From NCBI RefSeq assembly GCF_026004075.1, contig NZ_BPIK01000001.1, forward strand, positions 722,041 through 786,040: a stretch of DNA of 64,000 nucleotides. The letters run 5' to 3'. The DNA is from Meiothermus sp. (GTDB taxonomy: Bacteria; Deinococcota; Deinococci; Deinococcales; Thermaceae). Position numbers and translations under genes: made by a program. Numbering within the stretch: the first letter of the stretch is position 1; every line of letters starts with the position of its first letter. Below, piece after piece: positions 54,745 through 64,000 of this stretch. The notes beneath the pieces are model-generated. The model was not told where the DNA came from. It ran no database searches and saw nothing but the letters and a program-made list of their open reading frames with translations.

Positions 54745-55554
54745 TCAGACAAATAGCGAGCGACTGGAACCGGGCAGCAGCCCGGCGGCCTCGCCACGCC
54801 GGAACAGCTCGGCTACCGCGGCCTCGCCCTCGGGGCCTACATCCGGCGAAAAGTTGTTCACATAGGTTTGGACGTGGGCCCAGATGACCTCGTCCTGCAA
54901 TTCCTGGGCGTGCTGCTTGATGTAGGCCACCGTTTCTTCGGGATGGGCGTAGGCGTACTCGAGGCTTGCGCGCACCGCCCGATCTATGGCCCGGATGGTC
55001 TCCGTACCCAGGTCGCGCCGGGCCAGGATGGCCCCCAGCGGCAGGGGCAGGCCGGTCAGGCTTTCCCACCACTCCCCCAGATCCAGCAGCTTTTGTAGCC
55101 CGTGTAGCTGATAGGTAAAGCGCGACTCGTGGATGATCAGGCCGGCGTCTACCTCGCCCTGGGCCACGGCAGGCATAATTCGGTCGTAGCGCATCTCCAC
55201 TGGCTCAAATCCCTGGCTGTGCAGGGAAAGCAGCAAAAACGCCGTGGTGTGGCGGCCTGGAATGGCGATTTTTTTACCGCGCAGGTCTTGTAGTGGGTGT
55301 TTGGCAACCAGCAGCGGCCCCACGCCCCGCCCCAGGGCCCCGCCCGACCGCAGCGCGACATATTGCTCGCGCAGGTGGCCGTAGGCCGCGTAGCTGATCT
55401 TGGTTAGCGGGAGCCGCCCTTCCAGGGCCCAGCGGTTCAGGGTTTCCACATCCTCCAGTTGTTCAGTGATGGGAAAGGGGGTGGCAACCTTACCGTGAGC
55501 CAGCGCATAGAAGATGAAGGTATCGTTGGGGCAGAAGGAGTAGCCTAGTTGCAT
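54745..55554 (-). CDS. mqnD: 1,4-dihydroxy-6-naphthoate synthase MqnD (futalosine menaquinone pathway)
   Basis: Converts cyclic dehypoxanthinyl futalosine into 1,4-dihydroxy-6-naphthoate. 269 residues of the periplasmic-binding-like fold used by MqnA/MqnD. Family phrases: LGYSFCPNDTFIFYALAHG at the N-terminus, TKISYAAYGHL, PGRHTTAFLLLSL and the active-site region GLIIHESRFTY. It ends with FRRGEAAGLLPG. A TAACAT box (forward 55562-55567) precedes the ATG by 7 nt, back to back with the ABC-2 permease promoter. The other mqn genes are not in the window. Confidence 0.93.
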   Translation of the reverse strand: MQLGYSFCPNDTFIFYALAHGKVATPFPITEQLEDVETLNRWALEGRLPLTKISYAAYGHLREQYVALRSGGALGRGVGPLLVAKHPLQDLRGKKIAIPGRHTTAFLLLSLHSQGFEPVEMRYDRIMPAVAQGEVDAGLIIHESRFTYQLHGLQKLLDLGEWWESLTGLPLPLGAILARRDLGTETIRAIDRAVRASLEYAYAHPEETVAYIKQHAQELQDEVIWAHVQTYVNNFSPDVGPEGEAAVAELFRRGEAAGLLPGSSRSLFV

Positions 55555-55619
55555 ACAGTTTATGTTACCGGCTGGCCCAAAGCCGCAAAGTGAACGCGGC
55601 CGGTTGATAAACTGAGCTT

Positions 55620-56399
55620 GTGCGGTATCTACGGGTGCTGGGTCGTTTTTGGGGAACTGCCCTGGCCGCCGAGCTCGAGTACCGGGGCAATTTTGTACTG
55701 GCGGCCCTCTCCTCGCTGGGAGGTGCAGCGGGGAGCCTGTTTGGGATTTCCTTGCTTTACCAGGGGGGCTACCAGCCAGGCGGGTGGCGCTTCGAGGAGG
55801 CTTTACTGGTACTGGCGGCCTTCCTCATGCTGGATGGCCTGGCTTTTACTCTGCTTTCGCCCAACCTCAACCGGGTGGTGGAGCAGGTGCAGAAGGGCAC
55901 ACTCGACTTTGTGCTGCTCAAGCCGCTGGACAGCCAGTTCTGGCTCTCCTTTCGCACCCTTTCCCCCTGGGGCCTCACCGATGGCCTGATCGGACTGGCG
56001 ATCTGGTTCTACGCCGGTAGCCGCCTGCAGTTTGCCGTGCTTGATTACCTGTTGGGTTTCGGGCTCTTGGGGGTGGCCTTTGTGATGCTGTATAGCCTGT
56101 GGTTCATCATCGGCAGTAGCAGCATCTGGTTTGTGAAAGTAGCCAATGCTACGGAGGTGCTGCGGGCGGTGCTCGAGGCCGGGCGCTTTCCAGTGCAGGC
56201 TTTTCCGGCGGCTTACCGCTTCATCTTTACTTTTGTGGTGCCGGTGGCTTTCCTTACTACCGTGCCCGCCGAGGCCGCCCTGGGCCGGCTGACCGTTGCA
56301 AACCTGGGCCTGGCCGTTCTGATAGCCCTGGGCCTGCTGTTGTTTTCGCGGGCCTTCTGGCGCTTTGCTCTCAGAAGCTACACCTCAGCCTCGAGCTGA
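55620..56399 (+). CDS. ABC-2-type permease (DUF990-like)
   Basis: 259 residues, six TM helices, of the ABC-2 exporter class: EYRGNFVLAALSSLGGAAGS near the first helix, GTLDFVLLKPLDSQFWLSFR in the cytoplasmic coupling region and ANATEVLRAVLEAGRFPVQAFP. Members usually work with a second permease and an ATPase in one operon; neither is adjacent, so partners must be encoded elsewhere. The start is a GTG with a TAAACT box (55608-55613) ending 6 nt before it. It is divergent from mqnD. Substrate unknown. Confidence 0.82.
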   Translation: MRYLRVLGRFWGTALAAELEYRGNFVLAALSSLGGAAGSLFGISLLYQGGYQPGGWRFEEALLVLAAFLMLDGLAFTLLSPNLNRVVEQVQKGTLDFVLLKPLDSQFWLSFRTLSPWGLTDGLIGLAIWFYAGSRLQFAVLDYLLGFGLLGVAFVMLYSLWFIIGSSSIWFVKVANATEVLRAVLEAGRFPVQAFPAAYRFIFTFVVPVAFLTTVPAEAALGRLTVANLGLAVLIALGLLLFSRAFWRFALRSYTSASS

Positions 56400-56519
56400 G
56401 CTTACCGGCTCTGTGCGAGAAAGGTCGAAAATCCTCCGGCAGCGATCGGGGCCTGTTGCTTCATATGCCGTGTGTATTGGTTGATATCTCACTTAGGGTT
56501 TTAATTCACACTCATTAGA

Positions 56520-56549
56520 CTTGACAATAATACGCTCAAGTTTCATAAT
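56520..56549 (+). promoter_or_regulatory. clpB promoter with HAIR-like operator
   Basis: TTGACA (56521-56526) and CATAAT (56544-56549) are 17 nt apart; the ATG at 56559 follows 9 nt later. CTTGACA-N7-GCTCAAG (56520-56540) matches the HspR operator consensus CTTGAGT-N7-ACTCAAG at 11 of 14 fixed bases. A second inverted pair TCAAGTTT/AAACTTGA (56536-56543 and 56550-56557) overlaps the -10 box. Confidence 0.7.
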
Positions 56550-56558
56550 AAACTTGAT

Positions 56559-59123
<2,565 letters not shown>

Positions 59124-59131
59124 GGAAATAC

Positions 59132-59158
59132 CGTCTGGGGTCGCCAAGGCCCCAGACG
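59132..59158 (+). terminator. Hairpin downstream of clpB
   Basis: CGTCTGGGG (59132-59140) pairs perfectly with CCCCAGACG (59150-59158) around a 9-nt loop, followed by CTTGTTG. The T-tract is short, so read-through into the thioredoxin gene 20 bp further on is likely. Confidence 0.55.
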
Positions 59159-59178
59159 CTTGTTGACTAGGAGTAACC

Positions 59179-59604
59179 ATGGCTGTATCCGACAACATCA
59201 CCACCTGTATCCATTGCGGCGCTAAAAACCGTCTGGGTAACCCCCCCGCGGGCCAGGTTCCGGTCTGCGGGGCCTGCAAAAAGCCCCTGCCCTGGCTGGT
59301 GAATGCCACCCAGGGCCTCACCCCCGAGCTTCAGGCCAGCGTGCCGGTGCTGGTGGATTTCTGGGCCGAGTGGTGCGGGCCCTGCAAGATGATTGCCCCG
59401 GTGCTCGAGGAGATCGCCCGCGAGTACGCTGGCCGGCTCAAGGTGGTCAAGCTGAACGTGGATCATCACCCCCTGGCCCAGAGCGCCTACCACGTGCAGG
59501 GCATCCCCACCCTGATCCTGTTCAAAAACGGCCAGCCGGTTGAGCGCATTGTGGGGGCCGCGCCCAAGCATATGCTCCTGCAAAAACTCCAGCCCCACCT
59601 CTAG
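59179..59604 (+). CDS. Thioredoxin 2-type protein with N-terminal zinc ribbon
   Basis: 141 residues. Two CxxC pairs (C10, C13 and C30, C33) form a zinc ribbon as in TrxC, followed by a thioredoxin fold with the active site WCGPCK (65-70) and the cis-Pro in QGIPTLILF. It reduces protein disulfides in the cytoplasm; zinc-ribbon thioredoxins are often linked to oxidative and heat stress. An AGGAG site (about 59169-59173) precedes the ATG. Position directly behind clpB fits a stress role and possible read-through expression. Confidence 0.92.
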   Translation: MAVSDNITTCIHCGAKNRLGNPPAGQVPVCGACKKPLPWLVNATQGLTPELQASVPVLVDFWAEWCGPCKMIAPVLEEIAREYAGRLKVVKLNVDHHPLAQSAYHVQGIPTLILFKNGQPVERIVGAAPKHMLLQKLQPHL

Positions 59605-59679
59605 CAAGCGGCTCCTCCAGTGGAGCACAGGCCATCCCTCCCCAGCGCTGAGGGGTGGCCTGATGTATATTTATGATGT

Positions 59680-59970
59680 ATGCTCCGCAAGCAAGTTTAC
59701 CTGACACCAGAAGAAGACGCCAAGCTCAAGCGTCTGGCGCAAGCGACCGGGCGTACCGAGGCCGAAATCATTCGCCTGAGCCTCGACCTTCTCCCGGAGG
59801 AAGAAGCCCCCGTGTTGCTCAACCTGGCGCAGGAGGGCTTGCTGGAGTTTCCGGAGCGCCCCTGCACACCGGCTAAAGCCCAGGAAGTTTTTCAGCTTTA
59901 TCTGGCACGGGTAGGGAAGCGCAGATTGGGGCTGTCCCAGGCGGTTATCGAGGGACGGGAGGGTCGGTGA
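59680..59970 (+). CDS. Ribbon-helix-helix antitoxin of a VapBC-type pair
   Basis: 96 residues. Residues 1-45 follow the CopG/RHH pattern (RKQVYLTPEEDAKLKRLAQATGRTEAEIIRLSLDLL): a DNA-binding strand then two helices. The remaining tail would bind and block the toxin encoded next. Start and end overlap the PIN gene by 4 bp, the coupling typical of antitoxin-toxin operons. Autoregulation through RHH binding at the short upstream region (TTTATGATGTATG) is likely by family. Confidence 0.85.
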   Translation: MLRKQVYLTPEEDAKLKRLAQATGRTEAEIIRLSLDLLPEEEAPVLLNLAQEGLLEFPERPCTPAKAQEVFQLYLARVGKRRLGLSQAVIEGREGR

Positions 59971-60413
59971 TCCCTCCGTACCTGGATACCTCGGCCCTCA
60001 TCAAGCGCTACGATCCCCAGGAGCCCGGGGCCGGGGCTGTGGTGGCCCGGCTGGAAGAGACGAGGGTGATACTCACGAGCGCCTTAACCCCAGTAGAGGC
60101 GGTTTCCGCCTTCCGCATGAAGCAACGAAGCGGGGTTTTCAGTGCGGAGGAGGTGCGCCTGGCCGTGGAGGTGTTGGAGGCTCACACCGCGCTGCAGTAC
60201 CGCCTGGTATCGCCCAAACCCCCGGTGTACCGTGAGGCCAAACGCCTCCTTTTGCGCTATAAGCTGCGGGCCTACGATGCCCTACAACTGGCCACGGCCC
60301 TGGTGGTGGTTCGGGTAAGCGGCCTCGAGGTTGGGGCGCTGGAGTTCTGGACAGCAGACCGTGACCAGGCCGGGGCGGCGCAGGCCGAAGGGCTATCCGT
60401 CAGGCTGGTCTAA
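59967..60413 (+). CDS. PIN-domain toxin (VapC type)
   Basis: 148 residues from a GTG overlapping the antitoxin stop. The PIN acidic set is visible: D7 in YLDTSALIKRY, E44 in LTPVEAVSAF, D104 in LRAYDALQLATAL and D131/D133 in WTADRDQAG. These bind Mg2+ for RNA cleavage; VapC toxins cut tRNA or rRNA. All key residues are intact, so the toxin appears functional. It lies 21 bp before the hsp20 HAIR-like operator. Confidence 0.88.
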   Translation: MIPPYLDTSALIKRYDPQEPGAGAVVARLEETRVILTSALTPVEAVSAFRMKQRSGVFSAEEVRLAVEVLEAHTALQYRLVSPKPPVYREAKRLLLRYKLRAYDALQLATALVVVRVSGLEVGALEFWTADRDQAGAAQAEGLSVRLV

Positions 60414-60433
60414 TCTATAAACTACTAAAACTA

Positions 60434-60463
60434 CTTGACAATAGTACACTCAAGTTTTATACT
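60434..60463 (+). promoter_or_regulatory. hsp20 promoter with HAIR-like operator
   Basis: TTGACA (60435-60440) and TATACT (60458-60463) with exactly 17 nt between. CTTGACA-N7-ACTCAAG (60434-60454) matches the HspR operator consensus at 12 of 14 fixed bases, the right half perfectly. AAAGGAGG (60473-60480) lies 5 nt before the ATG at 60486, so this gene has a normal short leader. Confidence 0.75.
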
Positions 60464-60485
60464 CTCCTACGTAAAGGAGGTTGCT

Positions 60486-60899
60486 ATGATTCGATACAAC
60501 CCTTTCCGCGAGATTGAACAACTGCAAAACGCACTGCTGCGCAACTTTTTCACCCCCACCGCTGAAAGCGCCCATACCCCCTTGGTGGACGCGCTCGAGG
60601 ATGCCCAGGGCATTCACCTGGCCGTCTACCTGCCGGGTGTGGAGCCCTCCAACGTGGAGGTGACCGCCGAGAACAACACCCTCACCATCCGGGCCGAGCG
60701 CCCCTTCAACAAGCCCGAGAACGCCAACCAGTGGCGGCTCGAGGGGCCTTACGGCAAGTTCGAGCGCAGCTTCGTTATTCCCAACACCTTCGACCTGGGC
60801 AAAATCGAGGCCACCTTCAAACACGGCATCCTCTACCTCGATATCCCCAAGGCCGAAGCTGCCCAGCCCCGCCGGATTGAGGTACGGGTCAACTCGTAA
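60486..60899 (+). CDS. Hsp20/alpha-crystallin small heat-shock protein
   Basis: 137 residues: a short N-terminal arm (MIRYNPFREIEQLQNALLRNFF), the alpha-crystallin domain (about 38-125, LVDALEDAQGIHLAVYLPGVEPSNVEVTAENNTLTIRAE) and the C-terminal strand. The ATG at 60486 is fixed by the perfect ribosome binding site; the frame extends upstream through the promoter but that part is not translated. Small Hsps hold unfolding proteins for ClpB/DnaK, and the shared operator with clpB suggests joint heat-shock control. A strong terminator follows. Confidence 0.95.
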   Translation: MIRYNPFREIEQLQNALLRNFFTPTAESAHTPLVDALEDAQGIHLAVYLPGVEPSNVEVTAENNTLTIRAERPFNKPENANQWRLEGPYGKFERSFVIPNTFDLGKIEATFKHGILYLDIPKAEAAQPRRIEVRVNS

Positions 60900-60918
60900 G
60901 GCACGAACGCTATACCAG

Positions 60919-60941
60919 CCCCCGCTTGGCGGGGGTTTTTT
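60919..60941 (+). terminator. Rho-independent terminator after hsp20
   Basis: CCCCCGC (60919-60925) pairs with GCGGGGG (60929-60935) around a 3-nt loop, followed by TTTTTT (60936-60941). It is the clearest intrinsic terminator in the window. Confidence 0.9.
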
Positions 60942-60966
60942 GTTGTTCTTGCTGTAACCTGTGGGC

Positions 60967-61599
60967 ATGTTCCCGCTGCACGACATCAACCGGGCCCACC
61001 GCCGCCCGTATGTGGTCTACCTGCTGGTGGTGCTGAACCTTGTGGGGTTTGTGTACACCTTTGGCCTCACCGACCCCGCCGCGGTGATCGGGGCCTATGG
61101 CTTTGTGCCGGCCCGCTTTATGGCCGATCCCTTTGGCGAGGGGATCACGCTCTTCAGCAGCATGTTTTTGCACGGCAGCCTTTTACACATTCTGGGCAAT
61201 ATGTGGTTTTTGTGGGTCTTCGGCGACAACATCGAAGACCGTCTGGGCCACGGGCGTTTTTTGCTGTTCTATCTGCTAGGCGGGGTTGCCGCTGCCCTGA
61301 TTCAGGGCCTGGTGAGCGGTTTTTCCAGCGACATCCCCATGATCGGAGCCTCGGGGGCCATCTCGGCGCTGCTGGGGGCCTACATTGTGCTCTACCCCCG
61401 CGCCCTGATTCTCTCGCTGGTGGGCTGGATTCCCGTGCCCATTCCCGCCGTTATTTACCTGGGCTACTGGCTCCTGATTCAGTTTGCGGGCGACTTTATG
61501 GGCGAGGAGGGCATTGCCTTCTGGGCGCATATTGGGGGTTTTGTGGCGGGAGTGGTGCTGATCCGAGTATTTGACTCGAGCTCGAGCCGCAAAGCGTAG
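60967..61599 (+). CDS. Rhomboid-family intramembrane serine protease
   Basis: 210 residues with six to seven TM helices. Catalytic dyad: S129 in GASGAISALLG and H188 in FWAHIGGFVAG; the conserved FLHGSLLHILGNMWFLWVFG segment supplies the loop histidine and asparagine. Rhomboids cut membrane proteins within or next to a TM helix. The ATG at 60967 is chosen because TAACCT (60955-60960) ends 6 nt before it; a GTG at 60961 is the alternative. It stands alone downstream of the hsp20 terminator. Confidence 0.9.
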   Translation: MFPLHDINRAHRRPYVVYLLVVLNLVGFVYTFGLTDPAAVIGAYGFVPARFMADPFGEGITLFSSMFLHGSLLHILGNMWFLWVFGDNIEDRLGHGRFLLFYLLGGVAAALIQGLVSGFSSDIPMIGASGAISALLGAYIVLYPRALILSLVGWIPVPIPAVIYLGYWLLIQFAGDFMGEEGIAFWAHIGGFVAGVVLIRVFDSSSSRKA

Positions 61600-61652
61600 A
61601 TGATTATTTTGACCTTAGAAGATAAGGGGGTTGAGATAAACTAATTTTTGCA

Positions 61653-62384
61653 ATGGTATCAATTAGCCCTCATGCAGTAGTACAAACTCGTAACATAGGG
61701 ACAAACGTTCAGATCGCCGAGTTCGCTGTAATACGACAAGATGTAACCATTGGTAATGATGTTGTGATCCACCCCCATGTGGTTATCGAATCCGGGGTAG
61801 TAATCGGTGACGGTGTTGAGATATTTCCTGGGGCATATATTGGCAAGGAACCCAAGGGGGCTGGAGCTCTTTCTCGTAAGCCAGAGTTTGAAAGGCGTGT
61901 AGTAATAGGTGCAAACAGCTCTATTGGCCCAAACTCGGTCATTTTCTATGATGTTGAGATTGGCGAGAGCACTCTGTTGGGAGATGGTGCTTCTATTCGA
62001 GAGAAGTGTCGAATTGGATCTAAATGTATTATAAGTCGCTACGTAACCATAAATTACAACACAACCATCGGAGATCGCACCAAAATAATGGATCTAACTC
62101 ATGTGACGGGAAACTGTCGAATTGGCAACGATGTATTTATTAGTTTGACTGTCGGGATGACAAACGACAATGCTATTGGGCGTATGGATTATGACGAATC
62201 CAGAGTTCAAGGGCCGGTGATTGAGGATGGTGCGGCAGTCGGGGCAGGAGTAACTTTGCTACCGGGAGTAAGGATAGGCCGTAATGCTTTGGTTGGAGCG
62301 GGTTCGGTGGTCACAAAGGACGTTGATCCAAACACCCTAGTAATGGGTATACCAGCCCGATTCGTAAAAAAGTTAGGTGACTGA
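61653..62384 (+). CDS. Left-handed beta-helix acyltransferase (hexapeptide repeats), sugar acetyltransferase-like
   Basis: 243 residues built almost wholly of hexapeptide repeats (NVQIAE, DVTIGN, GVVIGDGVEIFPG, CRIGSKCIISRYVTIN), with C-terminal GAGSVVTKDVDPNTLVMGIPARFVKK as in sugar O/N-acetyltransferases. With the next two genes it fits the QdtC/FdtC step, acetylating the amino sugar in dTDP-Quip3NAc or dTDP-Fucp3NAc synthesis (inference). The region is clearly AT-richer than the preceding 61 kb. It opens a new operon after a 53-bp AT-rich gap. The following start codon lies 2 bp after its stop. Confidence 0.85.
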   Translation: MVSISPHAVVQTRNIGTNVQIAEFAVIRQDVTIGNDVVIHPHVVIESGVVIGDGVEIFPGAYIGKEPKGAGALSRKPEFERRVVIGANSSIGPNSVIFYDVEIGESTLLGDGASIREKCRIGSKCIISRYVTINYNTTIGDRTKIMDLTHVTGNCRIGNDVFISLTVGMTNDNAIGRMDYDESRVQGPVIEDGAAVGAGVTLLPGVRIGRNALVGAGSVVTKDVDPNTLVMGIPARFVKKLGD

Positions 62385-62385
62385 T

Positions 62386-62796
62386 ATGCCACTGGATCAA
62401 GTACGAATAATCACTCTGCCTAAGATTAGCGACCCGAGAGGCAACCTAACCTTTGTTGAAGAAAATAGACACGTGCCTTTCGAAATCAAACGGGTTTATT
62501 ATCTTTATGATATACCTGGCGGAGAGGGCAGAGGTGGACACGCCCATTATGAACTCGAGGAGTTTATTATTGCTGCTTCGGGAAGTTTTGATGTCATTCT
62601 TGATGATGGTTATGTGAGACACCGTTTTCATCTTAATCGTTCGTATTTTGGTTTGTATGTTCCAAAGATGGTTTGGCGAGAATTAGACAATTTTTCTTCT
62701 GCCTCGGTGTGTTTGGTGCTCGCTTCTAATTTTTATGATGAACTAGACTATATTCGTGATTACAGCGAATTTGTGAAGAGGGTTCGAGATGGATGA
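62386..62796 (+). CDS. QdtA/FdtA-like dTDP-keto-sugar 3,4-isomerase (WxcM-like cupin)
   Basis: 136 residues from the ATG at 62386, preceded by AGGTGA at 5 nt. A small cupin with [34 protein letters not shown], the catalytic histidines of [17 protein letters not shown] and the C-terminal [16 protein letters not shown], diagnostic for WxcM-like/FdtA/QdtA isomerases. It converts dTDP-4-keto-6-deoxyglucose to the 3-keto isomer used by the next enzyme. Whether the gluco or galacto product forms cannot be told. It overlaps the aminotransferase gene by 8 bp. Confidence 0.9.
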   Translation: MPLDQVRIITLPKISDPRGNLTFVEENRHVPFEIKRVYYLYDIPGGEGRGGHAHYELEEFIIAASGSFDVILDDGYVRHRFHLNRSYFGLYVPKMVWRELDNFSSASVCLVLASNFYDELDYIRDYSEFVKRVRDG

Positions 62797-63901
62797 GATC
62801 CCTTTTCTAGACCTTAGAGCGGCTTATCTTGAGCTGAAGGCTGAGATTGACGCTGCTGTACTGCGTTCCCTCGAGAGCGGATGGTACATTGGTGGTGCCG
62901 AGGTCGAGGCTTTTGAAGCGGAGTATGCCAACTATTGCGGTGCCCAGTTCTGCATAGGTGTGGGAAACGGCCTCGACGCATTACACCTGTCACTCAAAGC
63001 TTTTGGGGTTGGCCCAGGTGATGAGGTAATTGTGCCCAGCAATACCTACATTGCAACCTGGTTGGCCGTGACATACTCGGGCGCCAAACCTGTTCCTGTC
63101 GAACCTGACGAGCGAACCTATAACCTAAACCCAGCACTTATTGAGGCTGCAATCACGCCTAGAACCAAAGCGATCATTCCCGTTCACCTTTATGGTCAAC
63201 CAGCTGACCTTGACCCGATTCTCGAGATCGCGCGTCGGTATGGCTTGAGGGTACTCGAGGACGCTGCTCAGGCACACGGCGCACGCTACAAGGGAAAGAG
63301 GATAGGTGCACACGGCGATGCTGTTGCCTGGAGCTTTTACCCAGGCAAGAACCTTGGAGCAATAGGGGATGCTGGAGCGGTTACCACAAACAACCCCGAA
63401 CTTGCTGAGCGAGTAAGTATGCTGCGCAACTACGGCTCCAGGGTGAAGTATGTCAACGAGCTGGCGGGTTACAACAGCCGCCTAGACCCCATCCAGGCCG
63501 CCGTGCTACGTGTAAAGCTTGCTTACCTGGATGAGTGGAATGAGCGTCGTCGTTTGGTTGCAGGGCTGTACCTAAAGCAACTAGCCAATACGGGGCTGAC
63601 GCTCCCGTACGTTCCCGAATGGGGCGAGCCTGTCTGGCATCTGTTTGTGCTTCGCAGCTCTGAGCGTGATCAGTTGCAGAAGCATCTTGCGTCCCAGGGT
63701 ATCGGAACCCTGATTCACTACCCGATTCCGCCCCACCGACAGCAGGCATATGCCGAAATGGGTCTGCAAGAAGGCTGCCTCCCAATCTCGGAAGCCATTC
63801 ACCGGGAAGTACTTTCATTGCCCATCGGCCCACACTTAAGCATGGCACAGGCAGGCCGCGTGGTGGAGGCTGTACAGTCTTTTGCATGGGCTCGATCTTA
63901 A
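62789..63901 (+). CDS. QdtB/FdtB-like DegT-family sugar aminotransferase
   Basis: 370 residues, PLP fold-type I of the DegT/DnrJ group: [45 protein letters not shown] and the PLP lysine in [12 protein letters not shown] (K187). Given its partner isomerase it should aminate the 3-keto position of the dTDP-6-deoxyhexose. The N-terminal part is closely similar to the aminotransferase at 2325-3461, but it lacks that protein's Cys/His-rich insert. It overlaps the flippase start by 16 bp, so the four genes are translationally linked. Confidence 0.93.
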   Translation: MDEIPFLDLRAAYLELKAEIDAAVLRSLESGWYIGGAEVEAFEAEYANYCGAQFCIGVGNGLDALHLSLKAFGVGPGDEVIVPSNTYIATWLAVTYSGAKPVPVEPDERTYNLNPALIEAAITPRTKAIIPVHLYGQPADLDPILEIARRYGLRVLEDAAQAHGARYKGKRIGAHGDAVAWSFYPGKNLGAIGDAGAVTTNNPELAERVSMLRNYGSRVKYVNELAGYNSRLDPIQAAVLRVKLAYLDEWNERRRLVAGLYLKQLANTGLTLPYVPEWGEPVWHLFVLRSSERDQLQKHLASQGIGTLIHYPIPPHRQQAYAEMGLQEGCLPISEAIHREVLSLPIGPHLSMAQAGRVVEAVQSFAWARS

Positions 63902-64000
63902 GGGCTACCTTGATCTTGGGTAGCGGCTCTGTCGTAAGCCTGTTTGCTGGCTTTATCGCGAACAAGGCTTATGCGATATGGGTTGGCCCGGAAGGGCTGG
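63886..64000 (+). CDS. Wzx/PST-family polysaccharide flippase, 3' end cut by window edge
   Basis: The frame opens at an ATG inside the end of the aminotransferase gene and stays open to the window edge (38 residues). The sequence ([20 protein letters not shown], then [14 protein letters not shown]) is the typical first helix and loop of O-antigen/polysaccharide flippases. Such proteins turn lipid-linked repeat units across the inner membrane. The assignment rests on this short stretch and the context. Confidence 0.65.
   Translation, partial: MGSILRATLILGSGSVVSLFAGFIANKAYAIWVGPEGL

Overview
The window looks like chromosomal DNA of a thermophilic member of the Deinococcus-Thermus phylum, most likely Meiothermus or a close relative. 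This is inferred from the high-GC coding sequence, Leu-Glu pairs written as CTCGAG, a Thermus-type LysN-like aminotransferase, futalosine-route menaquinone synthesis (MqnD), bacillithiol synthesis (BshC), a bactofilin, and many start codons only 5-10 nt downstream of a TANNNT -10 box (leaderless mRNAs). No rRNA, tRNA, CRISPR array or prophage is visible.

Layout. 0-7 kb: an M3 oligopeptidase, a DegT-type sugar aminotransferase and an Lpt-like envelope trio (LptF/G permease, LptD-like, LptC-like), all on the minus strand. 7-12.4 kb: a cell-wall amidase, a HAD phosphatase and a PhnD-PhnC-PhnE uptake system. 12.5-20.7 kb: acetyl-CoA carboxylase AccD-AccA, a bactofilin between two paralogous M23 peptidases, uridine phosphorylase, AnmK, a serine hydrolase and two very small membrane proteins. 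20.7-28.4 kb: RecG, a complementary pair of M16 peptidase subunits, two CAP-domain proteins and a DMT exporter. 28.4-40.1 kb: Def-Fmt, a frameshifted Ser/Thr kinase fused to a PQQ-type propeller, a UvrD-family helicase, a class V aminotransferase, an AT-richer Card1/Can2-like nuclease, a dNTPase and a LysN-like aminotransferase. 40.1-46 kb: a complete mrpABCDEFG Na+/H+ antiporter operon behind a structured leader. 46-56.4 kb: an esterase/ATP-grasp pair, a decayed IS5-family element, RluD, RuvB, a DUF4388 protein, BshC, a Crp-family regulator, MqnD and an ABC-2 permease. 56.5-61.6 kb: ClpB, thioredoxin, a VapBC-type toxin-antitoxin pair, Hsp20 and a rhomboid protease. 61.6-64 kb: the AT-richer start of a surface-polysaccharide cluster (acyltransferase, QdtA/FdtA-like isomerase, QdtB/FdtB-like aminotransferase, Wzx-like flippase running off the edge).

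The most striking non-coding signal is a dispersed 130-135 bp element made of two perfect hairpins. It is present six times (one copy has lost the second hairpin and one is decayed). Five of the six copies are flanked by identical 3-bp TNA direct repeats, which marks it as a MITE-like mobile element; two copies sit exactly on the stop codon of a gene. Other signals worth attention are HspR-type (HAIR-like) operators shared by clpB and hsp20, the mrp leader, a palindrome in the ruvB promoter, and the very frequent CTCGAG hexamer.
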